Below, one piece after another: positions 7,365 to 16,339 of a DNA stretch of 64,000 bases. Below the pieces are notes generated by a model. The model saw only the letters and a program-made list of their open reading frames with translations, searched no databases and was not told the origin of the DNA. How positions within the stretch are numbered: position 1 is the first letter of the stretch; every line of letters begins with the position of its first letter. This DNA is from Fuscovulum blasticum DSM 2131 (GTDB lineage Bacteria; Pseudomonadota; Alphaproteobacteria; Rhodobacterales; Rhodobacteraceae), in NCBI RefSeq assembly GCF_003034965.1, contig NZ_PZKE01000007.1, positions 124,001-188,000 of the forward strand, written 5' to 3'. Made by a program: the position numbers and the translations under genes.

Positions 7365-8656
7365 GCGGCGGCCTGCTGGGGGGTGCGGGCGCGCAGGCCC
7401 TGCACCACATCGACCGCCGAGGCGATGCCGTCTTCGTGGAAGCCGTTCTTCATCCAGGCGCCGCAGAACCAGGTGTTGCGGGTGCCGTTCATCGCGCGGA
7501 CCTGCCCCTGCGCGGCCAGTGTGCCCAGATCATAGACCGGGTGGCGGAAGGTGGTGACATCATGGATCAGGTCGGCCCGGATCGCCTGGGTGGCGTTCAG
7601 GGTGACGAACAGCGGGTCATCCTGCGGGATGGGTTGCAGCGAGTTCATCCAGTAGGTCAGGTCGATGCGGTCGCGCGCGCCGCCCTTGGGTTCGACATAG
7701 TTCCACGACGACCAGGTCTTGCGGATGCGGGGCATCAGGTTTGTATCGGCGTGCAGGACTGCTTCATTCGGCTGGTAGCGCACGGCGCCCAGGGCGGCGC
7801 GTTCGTCCGGCGTGGCGTCGGCCAAAAGGCGCAGCGACACGTCGGAATGGGTGGCGAAGACCACCTCGTCGAACATCTCCCAGTCGCCGCCTTCGGCGCG
7901 GACCATGACGCCGCCGGGTTCGCGGCGCACGCCGGCCACCGGGCTGGCGGCCCGGATGTCGACGCCCTGCCGGGCCAGCAGCGCCTGCAGGCGGCTGACA
8001 TACTGGATCGAGCCGCCGCGCACCGTGTACCACTGGTGCTGCCCGCTGTTCGACATCAGCGCGTGGTTCTTGAAGAACTGCACCAGCGCCTGCGCCGGGA
8101 AATCCAGGATGCCCACGGTGGGGGTGGACCAGATCGCGCCCGAGAAGGGGGTGATGTACCAGTCGCGGAAGGCATCGCCGGTGCCCAGTTCGTCCAGCAG
8201 TTCGCGGATGGTCATGCGGCCGTCCTGCGCCACCTTCTCGGCGTGCTTGTTGAAGCGCAGCACGTCGGTGATCATGCCCAGGAAGCGCGGCGACAGGATG
8301 TTGCGGCGCTGGGCGAACAGGGTGTTCAGGTCGGCAAGGCCGTATTCCACCCGCCCGCCGTCGATCGAGGCGGCAAAGGACATGCGGCTTTCGGCAACCG
8401 GCACGTCCAGCTTTTCGAACAGCCTGACCAGATTGGGATAGTTGACCCGGTTATAGACGATGAAGCCGGTATCGACCGGCTGGTCGCCGCGCTTGCCGGC
8501 GATCAGGGTGCGGGCGTGGCCGCCAAGGCGGCCTTCGGCTTCGAACAGCACCACGGCATTGCCATCGGCCAGAAGATGCGCGGCGGACAGGCCGGAAATG
8601 CCCCCCCCGATCACGGCAATGCGGCGGGGGGCCTGGGTCAGGGTTTCAAAGGGCAT
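7361..8656 (-). CDS. FAD-dependent amine-oxidase-type oxidoreductase, UfaD/RSP1091-like
   Basis: A 431-residue flavoprotein with the FAD-binding signature RIAVIGGGISGLSAAHLLA at residues 12-30, followed by the GHARTL segment of the amine-oxidase/phytoene-desaturase superfamily. Order and neighbours match R. sphaeroides RSP1091. From memory, RSP1091 is UfaD, the desaturase that converts an 11-methyl-octadecenoyl phospholipid chain to a diene on the way to furan fatty acids. That function is inferred here from operon identity and family. It heads five coupled genes and is preceded by an RpoE-type promoter. A GGGAA ribosome-binding site lies upstream. Confidence 0.88.
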   Translation of the reverse strand: MPFETLTQAPRRIAVIGGGISGLSAAHLLADGNAVVLFEAEGRLGGHARTLIAGKRGDQPVDTGFIVYNRVNYPNLVRLFEKLDVPVAESRMSFAASIDGGRVEYGLADLNTLFAQRRNILSPRFLGMITDVLRFNKHAEKVAQDGRMTIRELLDELGTGDAFRDWYITPFSGAIWSTPTVGILDFPAQALVQFFKNHALMSNSGQHQWYTVRGGSIQYVSRLQALLARQGVDIRAASPVAGVRREPGGVMVRAEGGDWEMFDEVVFATHSDVSLRLLADATPDERAALGAVRYQPNEAVLHADTNLMPRIRKTWSSWNYVEPKGGARDRIDLTYWMNSLQPIPQDDPLFVTLNATQAIRADLIHDVTTFRHPVYDLGTLAAQGQVRAMNGTRNTWFCGAWMKNGFHEDGIASAVDVVQGLRARTPQQAAA

Positions 8657-8692
8657 GAACGGCGTTCCCGATTCTGAGCGGATGTTGAAGTG

Positions 8693-8720
8693 CTTACGGC
8701 AGTCGGGGGCGCCCGGATCA
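8693..8720 (-). promoter_or_regulatory. RpoE (ECF11-type) promoter for the five-gene operon
   Basis: On the minus strand TGATCC (8720-8715) is followed after exactly 16 bases by CGTAAG (8698-8693). The operon start codon (8656) lies about 37 bases further. The identical architecture TGATCC-N16-CGTA precedes rpoE at 9638-9665. This agrees with the known R. sphaeroides RpoE promoter pattern. Two copies with the same spacing at the two expected genes make chance unlikely. Confidence 0.85.
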
Positions 8721-8794
8721 CCTTGTCAGGCCGAGCTTACAGGTTTTTTCGCGAAAGGGGGATGAAATGGAGGGTGGGCAGGACTGGGCCGCCG

Positions 8795-9535
8795 CTACCA
8801 GACCAGCTTGAGCCCCGACACCAGCAGGAGCAGGGCCAGAAGGCCGCGCAGCCAGCGGTCGGACAGGTATCTGCTGCCCAGAAGCGCGCCCGCCGTTCCG
8901 CCGACCGCGACGGCCACCAGCCAGACCGGCAGGGCGGCCGGAAGCTGGTGCCAGGTGGCCTGCGCCCCGATCAGCGCCGCGCCCGAGTTGACAAGGTTGT
9001 AGACCGCCGTGGTGGCGGCGGTCTGCCGGGCGGTGCCCCAGTTCATGGCCAGGATGACCGGCGCAAGGAACACGCCGCCGCCGGTTCCGGTTGTGCCCGA
9101 GATGAAGCCGATCACGGCCCCGGTTGCCAGCGCGGCGGCAAAGGGGGGCGTCACCGGGGGCGCGGGCTGCACGGGCGGGCCGGACAAGGCGCCGCGCGCC
9201 ATCTGAAGCGACGACAGCAGCAGCACGATGCCGACCACCCGGAAGTAAAGCCCTTCGGGAAGGTGAACCGCGCCACCCAGCATGGAAAAGGGGAAGCCGA
9301 GAATGGCAAACGGCCAGACATTGCGCCACGAAACCCGCCCGGCCCTGAGAAACAGCGCGGTTCCGATGGAGGCCACCAGCAGATTGAGCGCAAGCGCCGT
9401 TGCCTTCATTGCAAGCGGTGCGAAGCCGGCCAGGGCCATGGCGGCGATATAGCCCGACGCGCCCGCCTGCCCGACGGCGGCATAGACCAGCGCGATCAGC
9501 AGGAAGGCCAGCGTCAGGAAGGGGGATTCAGTCAC
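8795..9535 (-). CDS. TauE/SafE-family membrane permease
   Basis: A 246-residue polytopic membrane protein with about eight hydrophobic helices in two repeats. The internal motif GFISGTTGTGGGVFLAPVILAMNWGTARQTAATTAVYNLVNS is characteristic of TauE/SafE sulfite/sulfonate exporters. The GTG at 9535 is preferred; an in-frame TTG is one codon upstream, and longer extensions run through low-complexity, non-homologous sequence and the rpoE promoter. It lies between the RpoE-type operon and rpoE, on the opposite strand to rpoE. No RpoE-type promoter is visible immediately upstream on its strand. Substrate unknown. Confidence 0.87.
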   Translation of the reverse strand: MTESPFLTLAFLLIALVYAAVGQAGASGYIAAMALAGFAPLAMKATALALNLLVASIGTALFLRAGRVSWRNVWPFAILGFPFSMLGGAVHLPEGLYFRVVGIVLLLSSLQMARGALSGPPVQPAPPVTPPFAAALATGAVIGFISGTTGTGGGVFLAPVILAMNWGTARQTAATTAVYNLVNSGAALIGAQATWHQLPAALPVWLVAVAVGGTAGALLGSRYLSDRWLRGLLALLLLVSGLKLVW

Positions 9536-9637
9536 CAAGGACGGGGTTCCGCTGTTTGGGCGGCTTATAGCCCGGCCCGGTTGCGGGGCCAAGCGCCGGA
9601 GGCCGGGCGGGGATTTGCAGAAATCCGGTTGCGGCGG

Positions 9638-9665
9638 TGATCCGCCCGGCGCCGGGCCGCGTATT
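9638..9665 (+). promoter_or_regulatory. Autoregulatory RpoE (ECF11-type) promoter of rpoE-chrR
   Basis: TGATCC at 9638-9643, 16 bases, then CGTATT at 9660-9665, the same spacing as the promoter at 8693-8720. Transcription would begin near 9672, giving a leader of about 100 bases before the preferred GTG start at 9771. Confidence 0.85.
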
Positions 9666-9770
9666 CCCCGCATCATGTTCGACGCCCTTGGTCACGATAA
9701 ATCGGATGCATCGCTGCCGGCGCCCGCCTATGGTGCGGCGCAACGACGGATTTGGCAGCAAGGCAAGGAT

Positions 9771-10319
9771 GTGACCGCGGACAGATCGGACAATCAGGAT
9801 TGGGCGGCGCTGGTTGCCGCCGTGCGCGACCGTCAGGACCGCGCGGCCTTTGCTGCGCTGTTCCGCCACTTTGCCCCCCGGGTGAAGGGCTTTCTGATGA
9901 AGTCGGGCGCGGATGCGGCCCTGGCCGAGGAATGTGCGCAGGATGTCATGGCGGTGCTGTGGCAGAAGGCGCATCTGTTCGACCCCGCCCGGGCAAGCGT
10001 GTCGACCTGGGTCTTCACCATTGCCCGCAACCGCCGGATTGACGTGCTGCGCCGGTCGCGCCGCCCCGAGCCGGAGGATCTGCCCTGGGGACCGGAGCCC
10101 GAACCCGATCAGGCCGAGGTGCTGGAAGTGCGGCAGGAGACCGAGCGGCTGGGCGAGGCTTTGGCGCGCCTGCCGGAAAACCAACGCGCGCTGATCGAGC
10201 GGGCCTATTGGGGCGAGGTCTCGCACAGCGAGATCGCGACCGAGACGGGGTTGCCGCTGGGAACGATCAAGTCGCGTATCAGGCTGGCGCTGGACCGTTT
10301 GCGCCAGGAGTTGAAGTGA
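9771..10319 (+). CDS. rpoE: ECF RNA polymerase sigma factor RpoE (singlet-oxygen response)
   Basis: A 182-residue group IV sigma factor. Region 2 includes FAPRVKGFLMKSGADAALAEECAQDVMAVLWQKAHLFDP and WVFTIARNRRID; region 4 includes LPENQRALIERAYWGEVSHSEIA and GLPLGTIKSRIRLALDRLR. It aligns closely, as I recall it, with R. sphaeroides RpoE, whose start corresponds to GTG 9771, which has an AGGCAAGG ribosome-binding site. An in-frame ATG at 9675 would add 32 residues and cannot be excluded. The gene is followed seven bases later by chrR, its zinc anti-sigma factor, and is preceded by its own promoter type. Confidence 0.95.
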   Translation: MTADRSDNQDWAALVAAVRDRQDRAAFAALFRHFAPRVKGFLMKSGADAALAEECAQDVMAVLWQKAHLFDPARASVSTWVFTIARNRRIDVLRRSRRPEPEDLPWGPEPEPDQAEVLEVRQETERLGEALARLPENQRALIERAYWGEVSHSEIATETGLPLGTIKSRIRLALDRLRQELK

Positions 10320-10326
10320 GAGGCAC

Positions 10327-10974
10327 ATGACCATTCGTCATCACCTATCTGAACCGTTGCTGATGGCCTATGCGGCCGGCGAGTTGCCCGAGGCCTTTGC
10401 GCTGGTCGTGGCAACGCATGTGTCGCTGTGCGACGACTGCCGGGCGCGGTCCGAAGCCTGGGAGGCGGTGGGCGGCGCCGTGGTCGAGGACGGGTTCGCC
10501 CCGATGGGCGACGACGCGCTGGAGGCCTGTCTGGCGCGGCTGGATGGGCTGGAGCAGGAGCCGCGCCCGGTGCCGCAGCCGGCGCCCCGGCGGTCCGTGT
10601 TCCCGGCCCCGCTGGCCGCCTATGTGGGCGGCGATGTGTCGGCGGTGAAATGGCGGTCGCTGGGCAAGGGTGTGCGGCAGGCGATCCTGCCGACCGACAG
10701 GCAGGCGGCGGCGCGGCTGCTGTACATTCCCGCGGGCGTGGCGGTGCCGGATCACGGGCACCGGGGGCTTGAGATGACGCTGGTGCTGCAGGGGGCGTTT
10801 TCCGATGCGACCGGGCGTTTCGCGCGCGGCGATGTCGAGATTGCCGATGGCGATCTGGAACATGTGCCGGTGGCCGAACCGGGCGAGGACTGCATCTGCC
10901 TGGCCGCGACCGACGCGCCCTTGCGGTTCAAGGCTATGATCCCGCGGCTGGCGCAGCCCTTCATGCGGATCTGA
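10327..10974 (+). CDS. chrR: Zinc-dependent anti-sigma factor ChrR
   Basis: A 215-residue two-domain protein. The N-terminal zinc anti-sigma domain has His6, His31, Cys35 and Cys38, at exactly the positions reported for R. sphaeroides ChrR. The C-terminal cupin domain has His143, His145, Glu149 and His179, offset by two from the reported ligands. ChrR holds RpoE inactive until singlet oxygen triggers its loss, and the cupin domain is needed for that response. Every known metal ligand is present, so the switch should be functional. It is co-transcribed with rpoE. Confidence 0.96.
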   Translation: MTIRHHLSEPLLMAYAAGELPEAFALVVATHVSLCDDCRARSEAWEAVGGAVVEDGFAPMGDDALEACLARLDGLEQEPRPVPQPAPRRSVFPAPLAAYVGGDVSAVKWRSLGKGVRQAILPTDRQAAARLLYIPAGVAVPDHGHRGLEMTLVLQGAFSDATGRFARGDVEIADGDLEHVPVAEPGEDCICLAATDAPLRFKAMIPRLAQPFMRI

Positions 10975-11079
10975 CGACCGGCTGCGACGGGGGCCGTCGG
11001 GCAATCGTGTCGCGGGCTGTGGTCTTGTCTGGGCGCCGGGGATCGGGGAAGGTCAAGCGACAGCCTGAAAGCCCGTGCC

Positions 11080-11667
11080 ATGACCGCAGACATTTCCCCC
11101 AAGCCCGGCCGCGCCGACCGTCTGCGCGCGGCGACGGATGACACGCATCAGGCGCTGGATGCCTGGGTGATGGCGGCAAACCCCTTTGCCGATCTGGGCC
11201 GCTATGGCCGCTATCTGTTGATGCAATACGAGATTCACCGCGATGTGGCCGGGCCCTATGCCGATGCGGCGCTGAACGCGGCAATTCCCGGTCTGGCGGG
11301 CATGGCGCGCTTGCAGGCGGTGCGGGCCGACCTGGCCGATCTGGGGCTGGAGCCGCCCGAGGGGATGGGGCCGCCCGCCGCCGAAGGCGTGGCGCTGCCC
11401 GAGGCGCTGGGCTGGCTTTATGTGGTGGAAGGGTCGAACCTGGGCGGGGCGTTCCTGCTGAAGGCGGCCCGGGCGATTGGCCTGAGCGAAAGCCATGGTG
11501 CGCGGCACATGGTTGACCCCGAGGAAGGGCCGGCGGCGGTGTGGCGGGCGTTCAAGGCGGGGCTGGACGCCCCGGTCCTGAACGCGGCCGAGGAGGCGCG
11601 GGTGATTGCCGGGGCCGAGGCGGCCTTTGCCCGGGCCCATGCGCTTGCGCGGCGCTGGCTGGGTTAA
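11080..11667 (+). CDS. Biliverdin-producing heme oxygenase
   Basis: A 195-residue all-helical heme oxygenase. His23 in ATDDTHQALDAWV is the expected proximal heme ligand. The distal helix appears as GWLYVVEGSNLGGAFLL with its conserved glycines. The enzyme opens heme to biliverdin, iron and CO. No bacteriophytochrome, heme-uptake or ferredoxin gene lies beside it, so whether it serves iron recovery or chromophore supply is open. It lies 105 bases after chrR and converges, with a four-base overlap, on the HutD gene. Confidence 0.9.
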   Translation: MTADISPKPGRADRLRAATDDTHQALDAWVMAANPFADLGRYGRYLLMQYEIHRDVAGPYADAALNAAIPGLAGMARLQAVRADLADLGLEPPEGMGPPAAEGVALPEALGWLYVVEGSNLGGAFLLKAARAIGLSESHGARHMVDPEEGPAAVWRAFKAGLDAPVLNAAEEARVIAGAEAAFARAHALARRWLG

Positions 11668-12194
11668 AGCCCGAACAGCCGGGCCGCGATGACCGGATGG
11701 CGGCCATGCACGCGGGCGGGGCCGGTGGTCAGCAGCAGGTGGTCTTCTTCCAGCGGCGAGCCGTTGACCGTGGCCGGGCCAAGGGCCGCGTAAAGAGCCA
11801 GCAGCCCGCCAGCGGGCAGGACGCTGCCTTCGCGCGCGATCTGCACCTGCGGCGCGGGCAGGTGATCGGCGGTCATCACGTTGAAATCCTCGGACGCCGT
11901 GCCGCCGGTGGCGGTGGCGGCAATCGCCACGCTGCCGGGAAAGGCAACCGGGGTCAGCGGCGCGCAATCCAGATCGAAGCCCGATCCGACCAGCCGGAAA
12001 CCGGGGCCGGTCAGCACGGTAAGGTTGCGTTTGAGACCGGGAAACAGTGAAAACGGGCCATCTTCGGTGACGGTGGCGCGGGACAGGCGGGCCAGCAGCA
12101 CGCCGTCCAGCTCGGCCCGGAACAGCTCGACCGTGCTGCCAAGGCCGTTCTTCCAGGGTTGCACGCGGTAATCGGCGGGGGTGAGGTGTCTCAT
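11664..12194 (-). CDS. HutD/Ves family protein
   Basis: A 176-residue bicupin-like protein with the HutD/Ves signature YRVQPWKNGLGSTVELF at the N-terminus and FSLFPGLKRNLTVLTGPGF. In Pseudomonas HutD limits histidine utilisation, and Ves is linked to cold behaviour in E. coli; neither role can be asserted here since no hut genes are present. The ATG overlaps the stop of the upstream alpha/beta hydrolase by four bases. The 3' end overlaps the end of the heme oxygenase gene. Confidence 0.85.
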   Translation of the reverse strand: MRHLTPADYRVQPWKNGLGSTVELFRAELDGVLLARLSRATVTEDGPFSLFPGLKRNLTVLTGPGFRLVGSGFDLDCAPLTPVAFPGSVAIAATATGGTASEDFNVMTADHLPAPQVQIAREGSVLPAGGLLALYAALGPATVNGSPLEEDHLLLTTGPARVHGRHPVIAARLFGL

Positions 12195-13138
12195 TCTGCA
12201 ATCGGGGAATGGGCGGCCAGGAAACCGGCCAGCGCGGGGATCAGGCCGGGGTCAAGCGGGGCTGTCGGGTCGGAATAGGTGGCCAGCGGCAGGCCGGGGC
12301 GATCGGGTTTCAGCATGTGGGTGGCGGCGGGCAGGGTCAGCCGCTGCGCCTGCGGCAGGGCGGCGGCCAGACGGTCGGCATCGGCGGCGGTGACCTGAAT
12401 GTCCTTGCCGGCCTGCACGATGAGCACCGGCCCCGGCCAGCCGGCGGCCAGCGTGACGGGATCATAGGAAAACAGGTCAATCAGATAGGGCTGCACGGCG
12501 GCGGGAAACAGCGGTTGCAGGCCGGGCGGAAGGGTGGCCGGATCGCGGGTTTCGCCGCGCGACAGGCTGGCGACGACACTTTTCATGTCAGCCATCAGCA
12601 GCCCTGCGAAGGGGTTGGCGGCCATCTGTTCCACCATCAACTGCCCCAGCGGGCGGCCCGGCGTGGACAGCAGGATCAGCCCGCAAAGGCCGGGCGGCGG
12701 GTCATTCGCGGCCAGAAGCGCGACCAGCCCGCCTTCGGAATGGCCCATCAGCCAGACGCAGGGCGCCAGCGCGCGGGCCTGCCCGACCCAGGCGCGGGCG
12801 TCTTCGGCATAGGCGGCCAGTGTCACGGCGTTGGGGTCTGGAATGGCGCGGGCAGAGGCGAACATGCCGCGCTTGTCCACCCGCAGCGAGGCGATGCCCG
12901 CCGCCGCCATACCTTCGGCCAGCATACGATAGGTGTTCGATTGCAGAAGCGGGCCGTTGCCATCCCGGTCGGTCGGGCCGGAGCCGGGGATCAGCACGAC
13001 CGCGTGGCTTGCACCGGGAACGGCAATCGCCGTGGCCGACAGGGGGCCTTGCGGGCCGGGGATGGTGACGTCGCCCGCCTGCAGCGCGGTGCCGGCCATC
13101 AGGGCGGCAAGGCCGGCAAGGGTGGGGAACCTGCTCAT
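12191..13138 (-). CDS. Exported alpha/beta hydrolase
   Basis: A 315-residue alpha/beta hydrolase with a signal peptide at residues 1-22 (FPTLAGLAALMAGTALQAG). The oxyanion segment VVLIPGSGPTDRDGNGP and the nucleophile elbow MGHSEGG fit the bacterial dienelactone-hydrolase/serine-aminopeptidase-like group that often carries a GSGPxDRDG motif. The acid lies near VLIVQAGKDIQV and the histidine near AATHMLK. It probably acts in the periplasm on an ester. Substrate unknown. The start overlaps the rmuC stop and its stop overlaps the hutD start, so the three are translationally coupled. Confidence 0.85.
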   Translation of the reverse strand: MSRFPTLAGLAALMAGTALQAGDVTIPGPQGPLSATAIAVPGASHAVVLIPGSGPTDRDGNGPLLQSNTYRMLAEGMAAAGIASLRVDKRGMFASARAIPDPNAVTLAAYAEDARAWVGQARALAPCVWLMGHSEGGLVALLAANDPPPGLCGLILLSTPGRPLGQLMVEQMAANPFAGLLMADMKSVVASLSRGETRDPATLPPGLQPLFPAAVQPYLIDLFSYDPVTLAAGWPGPVLIVQAGKDIQVTAADADRLAAALPQAQRLTLPAATHMLKPDRPGLPLATYSDPTAPLDPGLIPALAGFLAAHSPIAE

Positions 13139-14295
13139 TCGGCGGCCTGCGGTCCGATCACCTGCGCGGCGCTGTCGGGGGCGATTTCCTCGAAGTCGAA
13201 ATTGTCCAGCCGCCGGGCGCGCTTGCTGGCCTTGTCCGAGGAAATGCGGATGTCCTCGATGTCTTTCGCGGCCTGCGAGAAATGGCGGTCAAGATTGCCG
13301 ACCCGTTCGGACAGGCGTTCCACATCGGCGTAAAGCAGGCCCAGTTCGCGGCGGATCGCCCCGGCCTGTTCGCGCATCCGGGCATCCTTGAGGATGGCGC
13401 GCATGGTGTTCAGCGTGGCCATGCAGGTGGTGGGCGACACGATCCAGACCTTGATCGCGAAGCCTTCGCGGACGATCTCGGGGAAGTTGGAGTGCAGCTC
13501 GGCATAGACCGCTTCGGAGGGCAGGAACATCAGCGCGCCGTCGGCGGTTTCGCCGTCAAGGATGTAGCGTTCGGCGATGGCGCGCAGGTGGGTGCGCACC
13601 GCGCTGCGCATCAGGCTGGCGGCTTCCTGCTGCTGGCGCGGGGTTTCGGCGCGGCGCAGCGCCTCATAAGCCTCAAGTGGGAATTTCGCGTCAATGACGA
13701 TGGGGCCGGGCGGGTTGGGCAGGTGGATCAGGCAATCGGCGCGACGGCCGTTCGACAGGGTGGCCTGCAGGGTGAAGGCATCTTTCGGCAGCGCCTTCTG
13801 CACGATGTCATGCAACTGGATCTCGCCAAAGGCGCCGCGGGTCTGCTTGTTCGACAGGATGTCCTGCAAGGACAGCACGTTGCCCGACAGTTTTTCGATA
13901 TTGGCCTGCGCCTTGTCGATGGTTTCCAGCCGCTGCTGAAGTTCGCCCAAGGACCGCGCGGTGCGGGTCGAGGTGCCGTGCAGCGCCTCGGTCATCTGGC
14001 GCTGCACGTCGGACAGGCGCTGTTCGACAAGGTGGATCATCGAGGTCTGGCTGGTGGCCTGCGCTTCGGAAACATGATGCAGCCCGCCGGCCAGCCGTTC
14101 CTGCGCCTCGCCCATGTGCTGCACCTTCTGCGACAGCCAGACCACCTCTCGCAAAAGCGGGTCTGCGCTGGCCGAGGCGCGCAGCGCAGCGCGCAGGATC
14201 AGGCCCAGGAACAGCGCCAGCACAAGGGCGATGCCGGCCAGAAGCAGCACTTCGGGCGCGTTCCAGGCATAGGTCTGGCCAAACAGCGTGATCAT
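13135..14295 (-). CDS. rmuC: DNA recombination protein RmuC
   Basis: A 386-residue RmuC protein. A transmembrane helix at about residues 15-36 is followed by a long coiled coil (about 45-150) and the RmuC nuclease-like domain, with [35 protein letters not shown] and [19 protein letters not shown]. The family limits rearrangement at inverted repeats; the DAKFP motif resembles a restriction-endonuclease core. The start ATG at 14295 overlaps the mutL stop by four bases. Pairing with mutL makes this a DNA-maintenance operon. Confidence 0.93.
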   Translation of the reverse strand: MITLFGQTYAWNAPEVLLLAGIALVLALFLGLILRAALRASASADPLLREVVWLSQKVQHMGEAQERLAGGLHHVSEAQATSQTSMIHLVEQRLSDVQRQMTEALHGTSTRTARSLGELQQRLETIDKAQANIEKLSGNVLSLQDILSNKQTRGAFGEIQLHDIVQKALPKDAFTLQATLSNGRRADCLIHLPNPPGPIVIDAKFPLEAYEALRRAETPRQQQEAASLMRSAVRTHLRAIAERYILDGETADGALMFLPSEAVYAELHSNFPEIVREGFAIKVWIVSPTTCMATLNTMRAILKDARMREQAGAIRRELGLLYADVERLSERVGNLDRHFSQAAKDIEDIRISSDKASKRARRLDNFDFEEIAPDSAAQVIGPQAAE

Positions 14296-16127
14296 CGGCG
14301 GCCGAACAGTTTTTCGATGTCGGCGAGTTTCAGTTCGACATAGGTCGGGCGGCCGTGGTTGCACTGTCCCGACCCGGGGGTCGCCTCCATCTCGCGCAGA
14401 AGGGCGTTCATTTCCTCGGGGCGCATCTGGCGGCCGGAGCGCACCGATCCGTGGCAGGCCATGCGCGACAGCACCGCGTCGATCCGGGCGCGGGTCAGGG
14501 CGCTGTGGCCGCCTTCGGCCAGTTCATCCAGAATGTCGCGCAAGAGGGCCGCGCCATTGACCGGGCCAAGGATGGCCGGGGTTTCGGTCAGGGCAACCGC
14601 GCTGCCGCCGAAGGGTTCCACGACCAGCCCCGCCTCGGCCAGCGCGGGGGCGGCCGACAAGATCAGCGCGGCGTCCGAGGGCGACAGGGTGACGATCTCG
14701 GGGATCAGCAGCGGCTGGCGGGCGATGCCGGTTTCGGCCAACTGGCGTTTCAGCCGTTCATAGACCAGCCGTTCATGCGCGGCGTGCTGATCGACGATCA
14801 CGATGCCATCGGCGGTTTGCGCCACGATCCAGTTTTCGTGCAACTGGGCGCGGGCGGCGCCCAGCGGGTGCTGGGCCGCGGGTTCGGGGGCCTGCGGAAC
14901 CGGGTCGGCCAGGGCAACCCGGGCGGCGGGCGCTTCGGCAAAACCGGGGGCAAAGCCGGGGGCAGGGGCGGGCGACTGGAAGGCGAATGCCTGGGCCAGC
15001 GTGGCCTGCGCGGGGCGCGGGCCTTCGGGGCGGAAGGCGGCCAGCGTTTCGCTGGCGACCGTGGTCGAGGCGCGGTGACCAGCCCCCGACAGCGCGGTGC
15101 GCAGCGCGGTGATGATCAGGCTGCGCGCAGCATCGGGTTCGCGGAAGCGCACCTCGGCCTTGGCGGGGTGGACGTTCACATCCACCCGCTCGGGGTCGAC
15201 GATCAGGTTCAGCACGGCGGCGGGGTGGCGGTCGCGCGAGAGGAAATCGAAATAGGCCGCCCGCAGCGCCCCCAGCAGCAGCCGGTCGGTGGCCGGGCGG
15301 CCGTTGACGAAAAGGTATTGCTGGGCGGACGATCCGCGCGAATAGGTGGGCAGGGCGGCATAGCCCAGAAGCGCCAGGCCGTCGCGCTCGGCCTCGATCC
15401 GCAGGGCGTTGGCGGTGAAATCGGCGCCGATCAGGCGGGTCAGCCGGCGGTGCAGCGCATCGAACAGGTCGCCCTGTTCGGGATCAAGCCGCAGCAGGGT
15501 GCGGGGGCCGTCGGCCCCGATTTCCGACAGGGTGAAGCCGACCGTGGGTTCCGCCATGGCAAGGCGCTTGACCACCTCGTGAATCGCCTGCGCTTCGGCC
15601 CGGTCGGTGCGCAGGAATTTCAGCCGCGCGGGGGTGGCGTGGAACAGGTCGCGCAATTCGACCACGGTGCCACGGGTCAGCGCGGCGGGCTTCACGGGCG
15701 ACAGGCGGCTGCCGTGGCAGGTGATCTGCGCCGCATCCTGCCCCGCCGCGCGCGAAGTCAGCGTCAGCCGGCCCACCGCGCCCAGCGAGGGCAGCGCCTC
15801 GCCCCGGAAGCCGAAGGAGCGGATGTTCAGCAGGTCTGACCCGTCGATCTTGGATGTGGCATGGCGCGACAGGGCCAGTGGCAGGTCGGCGGCGGTCATG
15901 CCGCAGCCATCGTCGGTGACGCGGATCAGCGTCTTTCCGCCATCGGTATAGTCGATGGCAATGCGGCTGGCCCCGGCATCCAGCGCGTTTTCCACCAGTT
16001 CCTTGACCGCCGACGCCGGGCGTTCGACCACCTCGCCCGCCGCGATGCGGTTGATGGCGGCTTCATCCAGTTGACGGATGACGGGCCGACCGGAAGCATC
16101 GGCTATCTTGGGGGTGTGAAGCGTCAT
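14292..16127 (-). CDS. mutL: DNA mismatch repair endonuclease/ATPase MutL
   Basis: A 611-residue MutL. The GHKL ATPase motifs are [34 protein letters not shown], and [16 protein letters not shown]. The C-terminal dimerisation domain contains [18 protein letters not shown] and ends with [11 protein letters not shown] and [12 protein letters not shown]. MutL couples mismatch recognition by MutS to excision. ATG 16127 is preferred because further upstream codons give a Pro-rich, non-homologous stretch. The variable linker at about residues 340-430 is Ala/Pro-rich as usual. Confidence 0.95.
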   Translation of the reverse strand: MTLHTPKIADASGRPVIRQLDEAAINRIAAGEVVERPASAVKELVENALDAGASRIAIDYTDGGKTLIRVTDDGCGMTAADLPLALSRHATSKIDGSDLLNIRSFGFRGEALPSLGAVGRLTLTSRAAGQDAAQITCHGSRLSPVKPAALTRGTVVELRDLFHATPARLKFLRTDRAEAQAIHEVVKRLAMAEPTVGFTLSEIGADGPRTLLRLDPEQGDLFDALHRRLTRLIGADFTANALRIEAERDGLALLGYAALPTYSRGSSAQQYLFVNGRPATDRLLLGALRAAYFDFLSRDRHPAAVLNLIVDPERVDVNVHPAKAEVRFREPDAARSLIITALRTALSGAGHRASTTVASETLAAFRPEGPRPAQATLAQAFAFQSPAPAPGFAPGFAEAPAARVALADPVPQAPEPAAQHPLGAARAQLHENWIVAQTADGIVIVDQHAAHERLVYERLKRQLAETGIARQPLLIPEIVTLSPSDAALILSAAPALAEAGLVVEPFGGSAVALTETPAILGPVNGAALLRDILDELAEGGHSALTRARIDAVLSRMACHGSVRSGRQMRPEEMNALLREMEATPGSGQCNHGRPTYVELKLADIEKLFGRR

Positions 16128-16339
16128 CCGACGATATGTAGCAGGTGGCGGCGAGTCGGGAAAGGCCGGTGGCGGCGGCCCGGTGGGCGGCGGCTGGGCG
16201 GGCATCGCGGGTGGCGGGAGGTGGCCCGATCCCCTTTTGCGCGAAGTTCCGCCAAGCAAGCCGGGCCGCGCAAAATGCCGGGTGACGCGGGCCGCGGAAG
16301 TTTCTACCAGAGGGAGAGTTACTTCTTGATGAGCAGCAG

